48,614 nt of DNA, taken from the NCBI GenBank assembly GCA_030429345.1, contig JAUIFJ010000012.1, positions 83,898-132,511 of the forward strand, read 5' to 3'. Shown here one piece after another: positions 24,872 to 34,424 of this stretch (positions within the stretch are counted from its first letter, which is position 1; each line of letters begins with the position of its first letter). The position numbers and the translations under genes are program-made. The notes below the pieces were generated by a model that was not told where the DNA came from, made no database searches, and was given only the letters and a program-made list of their open reading frames with translations. This DNA is from a bacterium (lineage in GTDB: Bacteria > CAIWAD01).

Positions 24872-25448
24872 CGACGGGCGCTTCCATTTCGATCACCGTA
24901 TCACAGGCCTCGAGCACCTCGCGGTTGTGGCTGACCCAGATCACGCCGCGCCCGTCCTGCTGCAGCCATTCGCGGACAACCCGGCACAGCAGGCCGCGTC
25001 CTTCCGGATCCATGTGCGCGCCCATCTCGTCCAGCAGCAGCACGGAGGGCTCCAGCAAAAGGGAGCGCAGCAGCAGCAGGCGCTGATCCTCTCCGCTGCT
25101 TCGTTCCTGCTTCAGTTCGCCGTCGATGCCGAGTCGTTTCGCCAGGGTTCCGGCCCTGTCGCTGTGCAGCAGTTCGGGAAAGGGCTCCCTGCGCAGCCGG
25201 CTGGCGGGCGGCGTATACAGCACCCGGCGGCGCCAGGCTTCCGGCCGGAAGTCCATCGCCGGACGCCCTTCCAGCAGGCAACGCCCCCGGTGGGGAGCCA
25301 GGTCGGCCATGGCCAGCAGCAGGGTGGTCTTGCCGCAGCCGCTGGGACCGCGCAGACCGAACATTCCCTTCGGCGGCAAGTCCAGGTCGATCCGCGGACT
25401 GAAAGCGGTCTGCAGTTCCTCGCAGCGGAAAAGAGGGGGGTGGCTCAC
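24864..25448 (-). CDS. fetA: FetA-like ABC ATPase
   Basis: A short (194-residue) ABC ATPase. Walker A is GPSGCGKT (34-41), Walker B LLLDE (137-141) and the H-loop is His174. The signature motif is degenerate: SSGED (117-121) in place of LSGGQ. Small size and coupling to the FetB-like permease define it as the ATPase of that exporter. Its start is 6 bp downstream of the secreted nuclease gene, so the pair may be read through from the ispH-pepT transcript. Confidence 0.85.
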   Translation of the reverse strand: MSHPPLFRCEELQTAFSPRIDLDLPPKGMFGLRGPSGCGKTTLLLAMADLAPHRGRCLLEGRPAMDFRPEAWRRRVLYTPPASRLRREPFPELLHSDRAGTLAKRLGIDGELKQERSSGEDQRLLLLRSLLLEPSVLLLDEMGAHMDPEGRGLLCRVVREWLQQDGRGVIWVSHNREVLEACDTVIEMEAPVDD

Positions 25449-25454
25449 AGGACC

Positions 25455-27218
25455 CTACTTGAGCAGCAGCAATCGCTGGACCTGCCGCATGCCGTTGCTG
25501 CTCAGGGCCAGCAGGTAGAGGCCCGCGGGCAATGAACCGGCATGCAGTTCCAGGCTGTGCTCGCCGGCGGCGCAGGGTCCTTCCCTCAGGATCTGCTCCA
25601 GCCCTCCCCGCAGGTTGTAGAGTTCGAGCCTCGCCAGGCCTTCCTGCCGCTGCACCCAGCGGATGCGCGTGCTCGGGTTGAAAGGATTGGGGTGGACGCT
25701 GAGTTCCGTATCCGTTGGCAGGGCAGGATCCGCGAGGCCTGTCTGTGTGACAGGCCGGAAATCGGCGAAACGGGGAATGTGATCCGAGGCCAGGGCCGCG
25801 TCCCCGGCCAGCAGGCTGTACTCGTCGAGCGCTTCTTCCGGCATCGAGGCGGTCCAGACCGTGCCGTGGCGCGCCGTCTCGATGACGCTGTCCGAGTAGA
25901 GCACATAGTCCAGCCAGCCCGGAGAGAAGCTGCTGCCCGTGTCATGCCAGGTGAAGACATCCGCCGTGCCGCAGTGCGGGCTGTTGAGGCTTGTGATTTC
26001 GCTGCCGTCCCAGTCGGGCGGGCTGTCGGGGCCGAAGAGCCCCTCGTTCTGCACATCGCCTTCCAGCAGCGTGAGCAGCTGCTGGCGCTGGCCGACCAGG
26101 TTGAAATCGCCCAGCAGGACGAAGGGCGTGTTCTGCGGAATGCCCTGGATCTCCCCGTTGCGCGCCTCGTGCAGGAAATGGATGATGCTGTCCGCCTCGT
26201 ACTGCCGCTGGTTGTCGGCGCCGCAGCAGCGCAGATGGATGTTGAAGACCAGCAGCGGTCCGCCAAGGGCCGTGGACTGGGCATCCACCAGGTGCGCCGT
26301 GTTGCGGTAGCCGGCGTCGATCAGCCAGCTCTCCGTGATCGGCAGGGCGCTGGCGAGCACATTCCCGCTGCTCAGCTTGACGGCCTGCCACTCCTGCTCC
26401 GGAAACCACTGCTCGAGCTGCTGCACCACCTGCGAGGCGGGGGGGTCCCAGATCTCCTGGAAGGCGATCAGGTCCGGCCGCAGCGCCGCCAGCATGCGTT
26501 CATAGGCCGGCTGAGCCGAGGGCTCAAGCAGCAGGCGGCCATGCAGCGTGTTCCAGGCCATCAGCCGCAGGTCGGTGGCCTCCTCGCGCTCGAAATCGGG
26601 ACAGGGCAGGGGCGGCAGCTCGCCGTCGTCGCCGAAGGAGGCCAGGAAGAAGCCGACATCCGGCAGGCGGTCGCCGGCGGTCACGCGCAGCACCGCCGTC
26701 AGGGTATTGGACGGAAAGAGGGGCTGTCCCGCCACCTCCGCCGTTCGCGAAAGAGCCAGTTCGAAGTCCGCGCTGCCGTGTGTCGGCAGGATGCGCAGGC
26801 CCACGTCAATGTGCGACACGGCGTTTCCCTGGCCCTGGGGCGTATACACGACCCCGCTGCGCGAGCCGAAGTACCAGGCGAAATCCACGCCCAGTCCTTC
26901 CTCCGCGAGCCCCGTCTGCGGATCGCCATCCGTGTCGACCAGCAGCTGCAGACCGTTGGGATCCTGCTGGACGAGCTCCTGGGCCAGCTCGATGCGGAAG
27001 ACGGCATTCTGCTCGTCGTTGGCGAAAGACAGGCCGAGCAGGTCGATCGAGGCCCCGTCCCCCGTCGGATCCTCCTCCACCTGGGCCGCGCCCGCCCAGT
27101 CCTCCGTGAAACCGTCGATCGCCAGGCGACGGAGCTCGGCGGAAACCGGCAGGGCCAGCGAAAGCGCCAGCAGGGAAGCCAGGATCCTATTTGAGAAGCA
27201 GCAGGCGTTGTGTGACAT
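25455..27218 (-). CDS. Secreted endonuclease/exonuclease/phosphatase with sorting domain
   Basis: A 587-residue exported protein with a signal peptide at ~10-27 (ALPVSAEL). Residues ~28-210 are a beta-rich domain with EDWAGAA and DTDGDPQTG. Residues ~215-495 are an EEP nuclease domain: Glu255 in AFQEIWD, GDFN with Asp371 and Asn373, and Asp479-His480 in SDHIP. The final ~80 residues form a sorting domain (PNPFNPSTRI, YNLRGGL, AGLYLLAL, final LLLLK). The ATG lies inside the 3' end of the endonuclease I gene (32-bp overlap), so translation is coupled. Two secreted nucleases in one operon suggest extracellular DNA scavenging. Confidence 0.87.
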   Translation of the reverse strand: MSHNACCFSNRILASLLALSLALPVSAELRRLAIDGFTEDWAGAAQVEEDPTGDGASIDLLGLSFANDEQNAVFRIELAQELVQQDPNGLQLLVDTDGDPQTGLAEEGLGVDFAWYFGSRSGVVYTPQGQGNAVSHIDVGLRILPTHGSADFELALSRTAEVAGQPLFPSNTLTAVLRVTAGDRLPDVGFFLASFGDDGELPPLPCPDFEREEATDLRLMAWNTLHGRLLLEPSAQPAYERMLAALRPDLIAFQEIWDPPASQVVQQLEQWFPEQEWQAVKLSSGNVLASALPITESWLIDAGYRNTAHLVDAQSTALGGPLLVFNIHLRCCGADNQRQYEADSIIHFLHEARNGEIQGIPQNTPFVLLGDFNLVGQRQQLLTLLEGDVQNEGLFGPDSPPDWDGSEITSLNSPHCGTADVFTWHDTGSSFSPGWLDYVLYSDSVIETARHGTVWTASMPEEALDEYSLLAGDAALASDHIPRFADFRPVTQTGLADPALPTDTELSVHPNPFNPSTRIRWVQRQEGLARLELYNLRGGLEQILREGPCAAGEHSLELHAGSLPAGLYLLALSSNGMRQVQRLLLLK

Positions 27219-28788
27219 GTCGATCCTCCGTGCGAAGGTGCATCAGGTAGACGCCGCTGGGCGCTCCGCCCGCGTGCCATTCGAGGCTGTGCCTTCCGGC
27301 GGCATAGCGTGTGACAGGCCAGTCTTCCACCATGCGGCCCGCCAGGTCGTATACCGCGGCCTGCAGCAGCCCGGCCCGCTCCAGCTGGAAGAGCACGCGG
27401 GTCCGCGGGTTGAAGGGGTTGGGGTGCGCTCCGAGCAGTTGCAGGCCTTCCGGTCGTGCGCTTGCCTCGTCGACAGAGACCCAGACGAGGGTGGCGCGAA
27501 AGGGAAGATGATAGGTTCCCGCCGTGCTGCGGAAGGAGATGTCGATCTCGTTCTCCTCGAAGGGAGCCGTTTCGGAAAGCGCGAAAGAGACGGCGGCCGC
27601 TTCCCCGGGCTCGAGGGTCGAGGGCAGCTCTCCCAGCTCCAGCAGGGGCGGATCCGCCTCGAGGCTCCACAGGCTGACCACGGACGTGCCGCTGTTGTGG
27701 ATCACGAAGGAGCCGGCGCATTCCTCGTGCCAGACCTCCTCTCCCAGGTCCAGGGTGTCCGGGTAGAGCGCCAGCGAGGCCGTGTTGGGCGGCTCGGGAT
27801 TGCCGGCCAGCGAGCCGATGCGCTCGAGCAGGCCCGGGTGATCGACGAAGGGATTGCGGTTGCCCTGCACGTTCTCGATGGCCGAGTTGCGTGCGGCTTC
27901 CTGCTCGTCGACGGGATCCTGCAGGGACCATTCGCGCAGGGTCGCCTCCTGGTAGTCCAGGAAGTCGTAGGGATTGTCGTAGACCAGCGCCACGTAGAAC
28001 AGCGAGCGCGCCGCGTCGCCCTTGTGCTCGTCCCGGGGCTCGAAGACGGTCACTCCCTGGGAATCCTCCCCTCGGGAGCTGCCGCCCTGCGGCCAGCCGT
28101 TGTCGGCGTCGACAACGACTCCGAAGGGCAGGTTGCCCCGGGCGCTGTTGACCGTCGATGCCGTCGGGTAGAGGTGATGCAGATCGCTGCGCGGCGTCGA
28201 GCCGTCGAAGAGGCTCTGCGGCCAGGTGTGCTCCGTGTTCATCACTGTGTGATCCGGAATGCCGGAGGTCTGCAGCATGAAGCCCGTATACACGCCCTCG
28301 ACCCAGCCGTCCACGTTGTCGATGGTCGAGAACATGTGCGTGCGGGCATTGGTGTAGCTCAGTTCCGTGTGCGGACCGGCCGCCGCCTGCAGGGCCTCGA
28401 CGAGCTCCTCACCGTCCAGCCCCTGGCTGTCGTCCCAGAGGCTGCCGGGATAATCGCCCGTGGCCTGCAGGCTGAGCAGCGCCGCGCCTTCCGCGCCTTC
28501 GGCCAGCAGGGCGCTTTGCCGCAGGGTGTTCTGCGTCGGCTGGAATCCCACCTGGACCAGCAGGCTCTCCCCGGCGGCCAGGCTGAAGAACCCGTCCTCG
28601 ACCAGCACGTCCTCGCTGGCGGGCAGCAGACGGAGCAGGAACTCCTCCTCTGCCGTGTTGAAGAGCCAGACCTCGCTCTGCAGGGGCGAGTCGGTGGAAA
28701 GCGTGCCCAGGTCCAAGGCGGCGGGCTCGAAATGCAGGCCGGCCCGGGCGACAACGCTGAGTGCTAGCAGCAGAAGAAAAGGTCTCAC
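27187..28788 (-). CDS. Secreted endonuclease I with sorting domain
   Basis: A 533-residue protein starting with GTG at 28788, overlapping the pepT stop (GTGA). The signal peptide is LLLLALSVVARAG. Residues ~20-110 are an Ig-like ASPM/Hydin-type domain. Residues ~120-340 hold the Endonuclease I (NucM-like) fold with NTEHTWPQSLF and catalytic His187, then SARGNLPFG. A second beta domain follows (LDLGEEVWHEECAGSF). The last ~85 residues are a sorting domain (PNPFNPRTRV, YDLAGRMV, SGVYLMHL, final LLLLK). The longer frame to 29889 only shadows pepT. A non-specific secreted nuclease of DNA or RNA is expected. Confidence 0.87.
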   Translation of the reverse strand: MRPFLLLLALSVVARAGLHFEPAALDLGTLSTDSPLQSEVWLFNTAEEEFLLRLLPASEDVLVEDGFFSLAAGESLLVQVGFQPTQNTLRQSALLAEGAEGAALLSLQATGDYPGSLWDDSQGLDGEELVEALQAAAGPHTELSYTNARTHMFSTIDNVDGWVEGVYTGFMLQTSGIPDHTVMNTEHTWPQSLFDGSTPRSDLHHLYPTASTVNSARGNLPFGVVVDADNGWPQGGSSRGEDSQGVTVFEPRDEHKGDAARSLFYVALVYDNPYDFLDYQEATLREWSLQDPVDEQEAARNSAIENVQGNRNPFVDHPGLLERIGSLAGNPEPPNTASLALYPDTLDLGEEVWHEECAGSFVIHNSGTSVVSLWSLEADPPLLELGELPSTLEPGEAAAVSFALSETAPFEENEIDISFRSTAGTYHLPFRATLVWVSVDEASARPEGLQLLGAHPNPFNPRTRVLFQLERAGLLQAAVYDLAGRMVEDWPVTRYAAGRHSLEWHAGGAPSGVYLMHLRTEDRHVTQRLLLLK

Positions 28789-30050
28789 GAAGCGGCTCCC
28801 GTCCAGCGGCGCGCCAGGTGCAGGATGGTCTCGCTGGCCGCGCAGAGCGCTTTCAGCGGCACCCATTCCCGGGTGCTGTGATACATGAGTCCGCCGGTGA
28901 AGATGTTGGGCGTCGGGTGCCCCAGGGCCGTCAGGGTGCTGCCGTCGGTGCCGCCGCGGATCTCCCTGCGCAGCACGGTCACGCCGGCATCCTCGATGGC
29001 CCGCGCCGCCCGTTCGGTGATCTGCGGATCCTGGCGCAGCCCTTCCTTCATGTTGGCGTACTGGTGTTCCCATTCGAGTTCGACCTGCAGCCGCGGCATG
29101 CGTTCCCGCAGGCGGGCGACTCCGTCCTCGATGACCGCGCGGCGGCGGCGGTTCTCCTCCGCGTCGAAATCGCGCAGCAGCAGCCGGATCTCGGCCTGCT
29201 CGGCATCTCCCCGGAAGAGGTGCAGGAAGTAGAAGCCTTCCCGTCCTTCGGTGCGCTCGGGACTCTCGCCTTCCGGCAGGCTGGCCAGCAGGCGGGCCGC
29301 GGCCATCGAGGCGTTGACCAGCACGCCCTTTGCGCTGCCGGGGTGAACCGGCACTCCCGTGAAGCGCGCCTTGAGCTGCCAGGCGTCGAAGCACTCGTCC
29401 TCCAGCTCGCCCATCAGCCCGCCGTCCATGGTGTAGCAGGCGCGGGGCAGGCGCTCGAGCGGCACCCCCTCGATGCCGCGGCTGACCTCCTCGTCCGTGG
29501 TGAAACAGATGCGGATCTCGCCGTGAGGCAACTCGGGCCAGCGGGTGAAGGCGGCCATCGCGGTCATGATCTCCGCAACACCGGCCTTGTCGTCGGCGCC
29601 GAGCAGGGTGTCGCCGCTGGCCGTGATGACGGTGTCGCCAATGAACTGCGCCAGCTCCGGGCTGTCCTCCAGGCCCAGCCGCAGGGCCGGATCCTTCGGA
29701 AAGTGGATCACGCCGCCATCCCAGTTCTCGTGGCAGCGGGGCTCGACGCCTTCGCCGCTCTGGTCGGGAGAAGTGTCCACGTGTGCCAGCAGGCCGAAGG
29801 GCTCCGCCTCGCCGTCGCCGGCGGGAAGGGTCGCCAGCAGGCAGCCCTCCGGCAGCAGCTCGACTTCTTTCAGGCCCAGCTCGCGGCACTCGGCCTCCAG
29901 CATGCGCAGCAGGTCGAACTGGCGCTCGGTGGAGGGGCAGGAAGGACTGTCGGGATCAGAGGTGGTGTGGACACGGACATAGCGCAGGAAACGCTCCCGC
30001 ACCTGTTCGCGGAGGAAGGCCTGTTGTTCGGCGCTCAAGGAAAGACTCAC
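28785..30050 (-). CDS. pepT: Peptidase T (tripeptide aminopeptidase)
   Basis: A 421-residue cytoplasmic M20B zinc peptidase that removes the N-terminal residue of tripeptides. Metal site: His90 and Asp92 (LAHVDTS), Asp153 (GADDKAG), Glu187/Glu188 (TTDEEVSRG), and late GGTDGSTLTALGHPTPNIFTGG. Length matches the family (about 410). It overlaps ispH upstream by 4 bp and the secreted endonuclease downstream by 4 bp. Grouping with nucleases hints at nutrient scavenging, though ispH has no such role. Confidence 0.94.
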   Translation of the reverse strand: MSLSLSAEQQAFLREQVRERFLRYVRVHTTSDPDSPSCPSTERQFDLLRMLEAECRELGLKEVELLPEGCLLATLPAGDGEAEPFGLLAHVDTSPDQSGEGVEPRCHENWDGGVIHFPKDPALRLGLEDSPELAQFIGDTVITASGDTLLGADDKAGVAEIMTAMAAFTRWPELPHGEIRICFTTDEEVSRGIEGVPLERLPRACYTMDGGLMGELEDECFDAWQLKARFTGVPVHPGSAKGVLVNASMAAARLLASLPEGESPERTEGREGFYFLHLFRGDAEQAEIRLLLRDFDAEENRRRRAVIEDGVARLRERMPRLQVELEWEHQYANMKEGLRQDPQITERAARAIEDAGVTVLRREIRGGTDGSTLTALGHPTPNIFTGGLMYHSTREWVPLKALCAASETILHLARRWTGAAS

Positions 30051-30922
30051 TGCTCCCCCTTCCGCTCGCGATCCAGTTCGCGGGCGATCTGCACCATGCG
30101 CTCGAAGACCTCGTCGATGGTGTCGTCCAGGGTCGAGGTGCCGGCGCTCAAGCCGACCACCTGGAAAGGACGGAACCAGTCGGGATCCAGCTCCGCCGCG
30201 GTCTGGATGTGGACGGCGGGCAGGCCGCGGGACTCGGCCAGGCGGGCCTGCTCGCGGGTATTGTTGGAATTGCTGCCGCCGACGACGACCAGGGCTTCCA
30301 CCTTCTCGATCAGTTCGGCGACCGCTTCCTGGCGCTTGCGCGTCGGCCGGCAGATGGTGTCCACGGGACGGATGTCCGCCGTCGGATTCGCTTCGCGGAT
30401 TTTCGCCAGCATCCTCTCCGACTTGACGGGACTGGTGGTGCTCTGGCTGATCACGCCGAGGCTGGGCTGACCGAAGTCCCGCACATCCTCCAGCTGTTCG
30501 ACGACGGTGTAGTTGTCGGGGAGGCTCCCCGTAATGCCGCGCACTTCCACGTGGTGCGGCTGGCCGATCACCAGCACATGCCGGCCTTCGGCGTGCAGGT
30601 CGATGGCGGCCTTGTGGACCCGCTTGACCAGCGGACAGGTGGTGTCGATCAACTCCTTGCCGGCCTGCTGCAGGCGCTCGCGCTCGGGATCGCTGATGCC
30701 GTGCGCCGTGATCAGCAGCCGCGGCCGTTCGCTGAGCGTTTCGCGCTCGTCTTCAGCGCTCATCGTCACGCCCCGCGAACGTATGCGTTCGAGGGCAACT
30801 TCATTATGGACCAGCTCTCCGTGAATGCTGACTTCCTGGGGATCGCTCAAGGTGTCGATGGTTTCCAGGGCGTCCTTGACCCCGAAACACATGCCCATCG
30901 CCTTGGCGCGGATGATCTGCAT
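30047..30922 (-). CDS. ispH: 4-hydroxy-3-methylbut-2-enyl diphosphate reductase
   Basis: A 291-residue [4Fe-4S] enzyme making IPP and DMAPP in the MEP isoprenoid pathway. The three cluster cysteines are Cys12 (GMCFGV), Cys96 (TTCPLV) and Cys191 (TICRPT). Substrate histidines His39 (GELVHN) and His74 (TAHGIS) and the SNSNNT motif are present. ATG at 30922. It heads a minus-strand run of genes (ispH, pepT, two secreted nucleases, fetAB) with overlapping ends and is divergent from the M3 peptidase. Confidence 0.95.
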   Translation of the reverse strand: MQIIRAKAMGMCFGVKDALETIDTLSDPQEVSIHGELVHNEVALERIRSRGVTMSAEDERETLSERPRLLITAHGISDPERERLQQAGKELIDTTCPLVKRVHKAAIDLHAEGRHVLVIGQPHHVEVRGITGSLPDNYTVVEQLEDVRDFGQPSLGVISQSTTSPVKSERMLAKIREANPTADIRPVDTICRPTRKRQEAVAELIEKVEALVVVGGSNSNNTREQARLAESRGLPAVHIQTAAELDPDWFRPFQVVGLSAGTSTLDDTIDEVFERMVQIARELDRERKGEQ

Positions 30923-31103
30923 GATGTCCCTTCTGCAATCGGGTTGGTTTGTGGTACCGGGCTTCGGAATCGGTACCGCTCACTTCCGCTTCCTGTTCTG
31001 AAACGAAGGAGGAATCTACCATTTCCCCCCTTGCCTGCACGGCGCAAGCACTTCCGGCTGTCGACTCCTATTTTCCCGCTTTTGCCTAGCTACCGGGAGA
31101 TCC

Positions 31104-32966
31104 ATGAGCCACGACAACCCTGCCGCCAGCGGTCCCGCCTGGGACCTGGACTGCGAGTATCCTTCCGCCGAACATGCCTCCTTCAAGGAGGACTTTGCCC
31201 AGTACCAGCTGCACGCGGCGGAAGTTTCCAGCCACAGCGAAGCCCTCGAGAAGCTGGTGCTGCGGCAGGCGGAGCTGGACGTCGAACAGCGCACGCTGGC
31301 CATCGGCCTGGCCCGGAAGATCCACCAGCACCTGCGCCAGGCCGGCATTCTGCTGGGCAACCTGGGCACCTGGGTGCTCTGCCGGCTGAGCACGGATTCC
31401 GAAGACGAGCTGCTGCGCGGGCTGCAGTCCCGCATCAGCAACGAATACAGCCTGCTCTCGCAGATGAGCGAGTCCTTCCAGCTCTTCCTGCGCAGCTGCA
31501 GCGAAGAGGACTTCGAGGCCTTCCTCCAGGACCCGGTGGCGCGCGAAGGCGAGTTCCAGCATCGCCAGGCCCGCAAGCTGGCGGATTTCAACCTGGGGCT
31601 GAAGGAAGAGCAGCTGCAGAGTGCCCTGGCCGTCGACGGCCACCATGCCTGGGGCCAGCTCTACAGCAACCTGGCGAGCACGATTCGAGTGCCGCTGAAG
31701 GGCGAAGAGCTGGGCCTGGCCCAGTTGGGCGGAAAGCTGCAGGATCCTGATCGAGGCACCCGCGAGGCGGCCTGGAAGGCGATCAACAGCGGCTGGCGCC
31801 AGCACCATGAAAGCGTGGCCCAGGGGCTGAACTCGCTGGCCGGATGGCGCCTGGCGCTCAACCGCAAACTGAGCCAGCAGGCGGGACGCGAGATCCATTT
31901 CCTGGAGTCGCCGCTGTTGGGCAACAACCTGCAGGCCCACAGCCTGCACAACCTGATCCAGGCCGCCGAGGACCACCAGGACCTGGCCCGCGAGGCCCTG
32001 CGCCTGGTGGCCCTGGCCCACGGGATCGAGCGCGCGGCCCCCTGGGACCTGCAGGCGCCGCTGCCGGCCTCCCTGCGCCCGGAGGACAAGGGCATCGGCT
32101 ACGAGGAGGGCATGGATCACGTCTGCGCCGCCTTCGAGCGCCTGGATCCCGCCATGGGCGCCTTTGCCCGCGCGATGCAGGAGAAGGGCTTCATCGAGGG
32201 CCGCAACATGCCCGGCAAGCGCACCGGCGCCTACTGCACGCGCTTCCGCAAGAGCGGCACCCAGCGCGTATACATGACCTGGAGCGGCAGCAGCTCCAAC
32301 CTGCGCACCCTGGCCCACGAACTGGGACACGCCTACCACGGCCACGTAATGCGGGACCTGCCGCCCGAGCAGCAGGGCTACCCCATGTGCCTGGCCGAGA
32401 CGGCGAGCATCCTGGCCGAGAGCCTGCTGACGGACTACATGATGGAACAGGCCGCCTCGCCGGCCGAGCAGCTGCCCGCCCTCTGGAGCGAGGTCAACCA
32501 GGTGCACAGCATGCTGCTCAACATTCCCTGCCGCTTCACCTTCGAGCACGAATTCTACGAGCGCCGCGGCGAATCGATCGTCGGCGTCAAGGCCCTGAGC
32601 CGCATGATGAGCGAACACTGGCAGCGCTGGTACGGGGACGCGCTCAGCGAGGTCGACCCGGGCTTCTGGGCCAGCAAGCTGCACTTTTCCATGAGTCACA
32701 CAAGCTTCTACAACTTCCCCTATCTCTTCGGCTATCTCTTCAGCCTCTCCGTGCTCCAGGAACGCGAGCGCCTGGGCGCCTCCTTCCACGAGGCCTACGT
32801 GGCCCTGCTCTGTGACACGGGCCGCGCCACGGTCGAGGAGGTCGCCCGCCGGCACCTGGACCGCGATGTCACACAGAAGGAGTTCTGGAAGCCGGCCCTG
32901 GACCGCCTGGCCGAGCGTGTCGCACACTTCCGCGAGGCGCTTGCCGAACGCGGCCTGCGTCCGTGA
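31104..32966 (+). CDS. pepF: M3-family oligoendopeptidase (PepF-like)
   Basis: A 620-residue cytoplasmic zinc peptidase cleaving short peptides. Active site His405-Glu406-x2-His409 (LAHELGHAYHG) with Glu432 in CLAETASI as third ligand. YCTRFRKSG and SHTSFYNFPYLFGYLF are typical of the PepF clade. ATG with GGGAGAT upstream. The MFS gene overlaps its stop. Length is normal for the clade. Confidence 0.92.
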   Translation: MSHDNPAASGPAWDLDCEYPSAEHASFKEDFAQYQLHAAEVSSHSEALEKLVLRQAELDVEQRTLAIGLARKIHQHLRQAGILLGNLGTWVLCRLSTDSEDELLRGLQSRISNEYSLLSQMSESFQLFLRSCSEEDFEAFLQDPVAREGEFQHRQARKLADFNLGLKEEQLQSALAVDGHHAWGQLYSNLASTIRVPLKGEELGLAQLGGKLQDPDRGTREAAWKAINSGWRQHHESVAQGLNSLAGWRLALNRKLSQQAGREIHFLESPLLGNNLQAHSLHNLIQAAEDHQDLAREALRLVALAHGIERAAPWDLQAPLPASLRPEDKGIGYEEGMDHVCAAFERLDPAMGAFARAMQEKGFIEGRNMPGKRTGAYCTRFRKSGTQRVYMTWSGSSSNLRTLAHELGHAYHGHVMRDLPPEQQGYPMCLAETASILAESLLTDYMMEQAASPAEQLPALWSEVNQVHSMLLNIPCRFTFEHEFYERRGESIVGVKALSRMMSEHWQRWYGDALSEVDPGFWASKLHFSMSHTSFYNFPYLFGYLFSLSVLQERERLGASFHEAYVALLCDTGRATVEEVARRHLDRDVTQKEFWKPALDRLAERVAHFREALAERGLRP

Positions 32967-34291
32967 TGGAGGAGAATCGTCCCGCGGCGGGCGGGGTTCT
33001 GAAGATCCTCTTCCTGACGCTTTTCCTGGACCTGGTCGGCTTCTCGATCATCTTCCCGCTCTTTCCGGCGATGCTCGAGCACTACCTGGCCCACTCCGCG
33101 GAAGGGGCGCTGATCCACTGGACGGTCGAGGGACTGACTCGCTTCGCCTCCTGGCTGGGCATGGACGGCCCGACACGGATCACGGTGCTCTTCGGCGGCC
33201 TGCTGACCTTCCTCTATTCATTGCTGCAGTTCCTGGCGGCTCCGCTGGCGGGCTGGCTGTCCGACCGCTACGGCCGCCGGCCGGTACTGCTCTTCAGCGT
33301 CGGCGGCATGGCCTTGTCCTACGCCCTGTGGATTTTTGCCGGCTCCTTCGCCCTGCTGGTCTTAAGCCGCCTGATCGGCGGGCTGATGGGCAGCAACATC
33401 ACGACGGCCAGCGCGGCGGTGGCCGATGTCACCGGACGCAAGGAGCGCAGCCGCGGCATGGCGATCATCGGCATGGCCTTCGGGCTGGGCTTCATCCTGG
33501 GTCCGGCCATGGGCGGCCTGAGCGCCCGGCTGGACCTGGCGGCGCTCTTTCCGTCGGTGCCGGGACTGAATCCCTTCTCCACGCCGGCCCTGCTCGCCTT
33601 CTGCCTGACCCTGTTGAACCTGCTGCAGATCCACTTCCGCCTGCCGGAGACTCGCCGCCCCGACAGCAGCAGCCCGCGGCGCAGCATCAATCCCCTGGCC
33701 CTTTTGCGGCCGGTCAAGTATCCCGGCGTCAGCACGAACAACCTGGCCTACTTCTTCTTTCTGCTGGCCTTCTCCGGAGCCGAGTTCACCCTGACCTTCC
33801 TGGCGGCCGAGCGCCTCGGCTACAGCCCGGCGCAGAACGGGCTGCTCTTCGTCTACATCGGCCTGCTGCTGGCGGGAGTGCAGGGCGGCTATGTGAGACG
33901 GCGGGCCCCGATCGTCGGGGAACGGCGCATGGCCTTCCGCGGGCTGCTGCTGCTCGCGGCGGGCATGGGCGCCACGGCCTTTGCCGCCTCGACCCCCTCT
34001 CTCCTGCTGGCCATGGCGCTGGTCTCCGTCGGATCCGGCATGGTCATGCCCTGCCTGACCGCCCTGGTCTCGCTGTATACGCCTGCCGACGACCAGGGCC
34101 GCATGCTGGGCATCTTCCGCAGCCTGGGCGCCCTGGCCCGCACCCTGGGGCCGATCCCGGCGAGTCTGCTCTACTGGAAACTGGGACCGGGCAGCCCCTG
34201 GGGACTGGGCGCACTCAGCCTGTTGCTGCCCCTGCTGCTCATTCAGCGTCTGCCGGAACCGGCCAGGGAAGGCGAGACACAGGCCGGCTGA
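32966..34291 (+). CDS. MFS transporter (TetA-like)
   Basis: A 441-residue protein with about 12 membrane helices. MFS signatures: loop 2-3 motif GWLSDRYGRRP and motif C-like GFILGPAMGG; it begins LFLDLVGFSIIFPL as in TetA-type drug/H+ antiporters. ATG at 32966 overlaps the peptidase stop by one base; a GTG at 32963 is an equally possible start. Substrate unknown; peptides or drugs are guesses. Confidence 0.88.
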   Translation: MEENRPAAGGVLKILFLTLFLDLVGFSIIFPLFPAMLEHYLAHSAEGALIHWTVEGLTRFASWLGMDGPTRITVLFGGLLTFLYSLLQFLAAPLAGWLSDRYGRRPVLLFSVGGMALSYALWIFAGSFALLVLSRLIGGLMGSNITTASAAVADVTGRKERSRGMAIIGMAFGLGFILGPAMGGLSARLDLAALFPSVPGLNPFSTPALLAFCLTLLNLLQIHFRLPETRRPDSSSPRRSINPLALLRPVKYPGVSTNNLAYFFFLLAFSGAEFTLTFLAAERLGYSPAQNGLLFVYIGLLLAGVQGGYVRRRAPIVGERRMAFRGLLLLAAGMGATAFAASTPSLLLAMALVSVGSGMVMPCLTALVSLYTPADDQGRMLGIFRSLGALARTLGPIPASLLYWKLGPGSPWGLGALSLLLPLLLIQRLPEPAREGETQAG

Positions 34292-34351
34292 TCGCAGCCA
34301 GGCACAGGCAGCCTGTCTTCCCCCAACCACGAACAGAACTCGAGGATCGAC

Positions 34352-34387
34352 GCAAAAAGAGGCCCGCGGGGGGATTCCCCGCGGGCC
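34352..34387 (-). terminator. Intrinsic terminator of the giant secreted protein gene
   Basis: 11-bp GC stem (34361-34371 with 34377-34387) followed on the minus strand by TCTTTTTG. Lies 37 bp past the stop at 34425. Confidence 0.82.
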
Positions 34388-34424
34388 GGCGACGATGCGA
34401 GAATGTGTTCCAGGTGAGCGGGAA

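Noticed and set aside
28789-29889. 900-residue secreted nuclease starting at 29889
   Set aside because: The first 367 codons shadow pepT; the signal peptide begins at the GTG at 28788.
31086-32927. 613-codon minus-strand ORF opposite the M3 peptidase
   Set aside because: Shadow of a real gene with clear catalytic motifs on the other strand.
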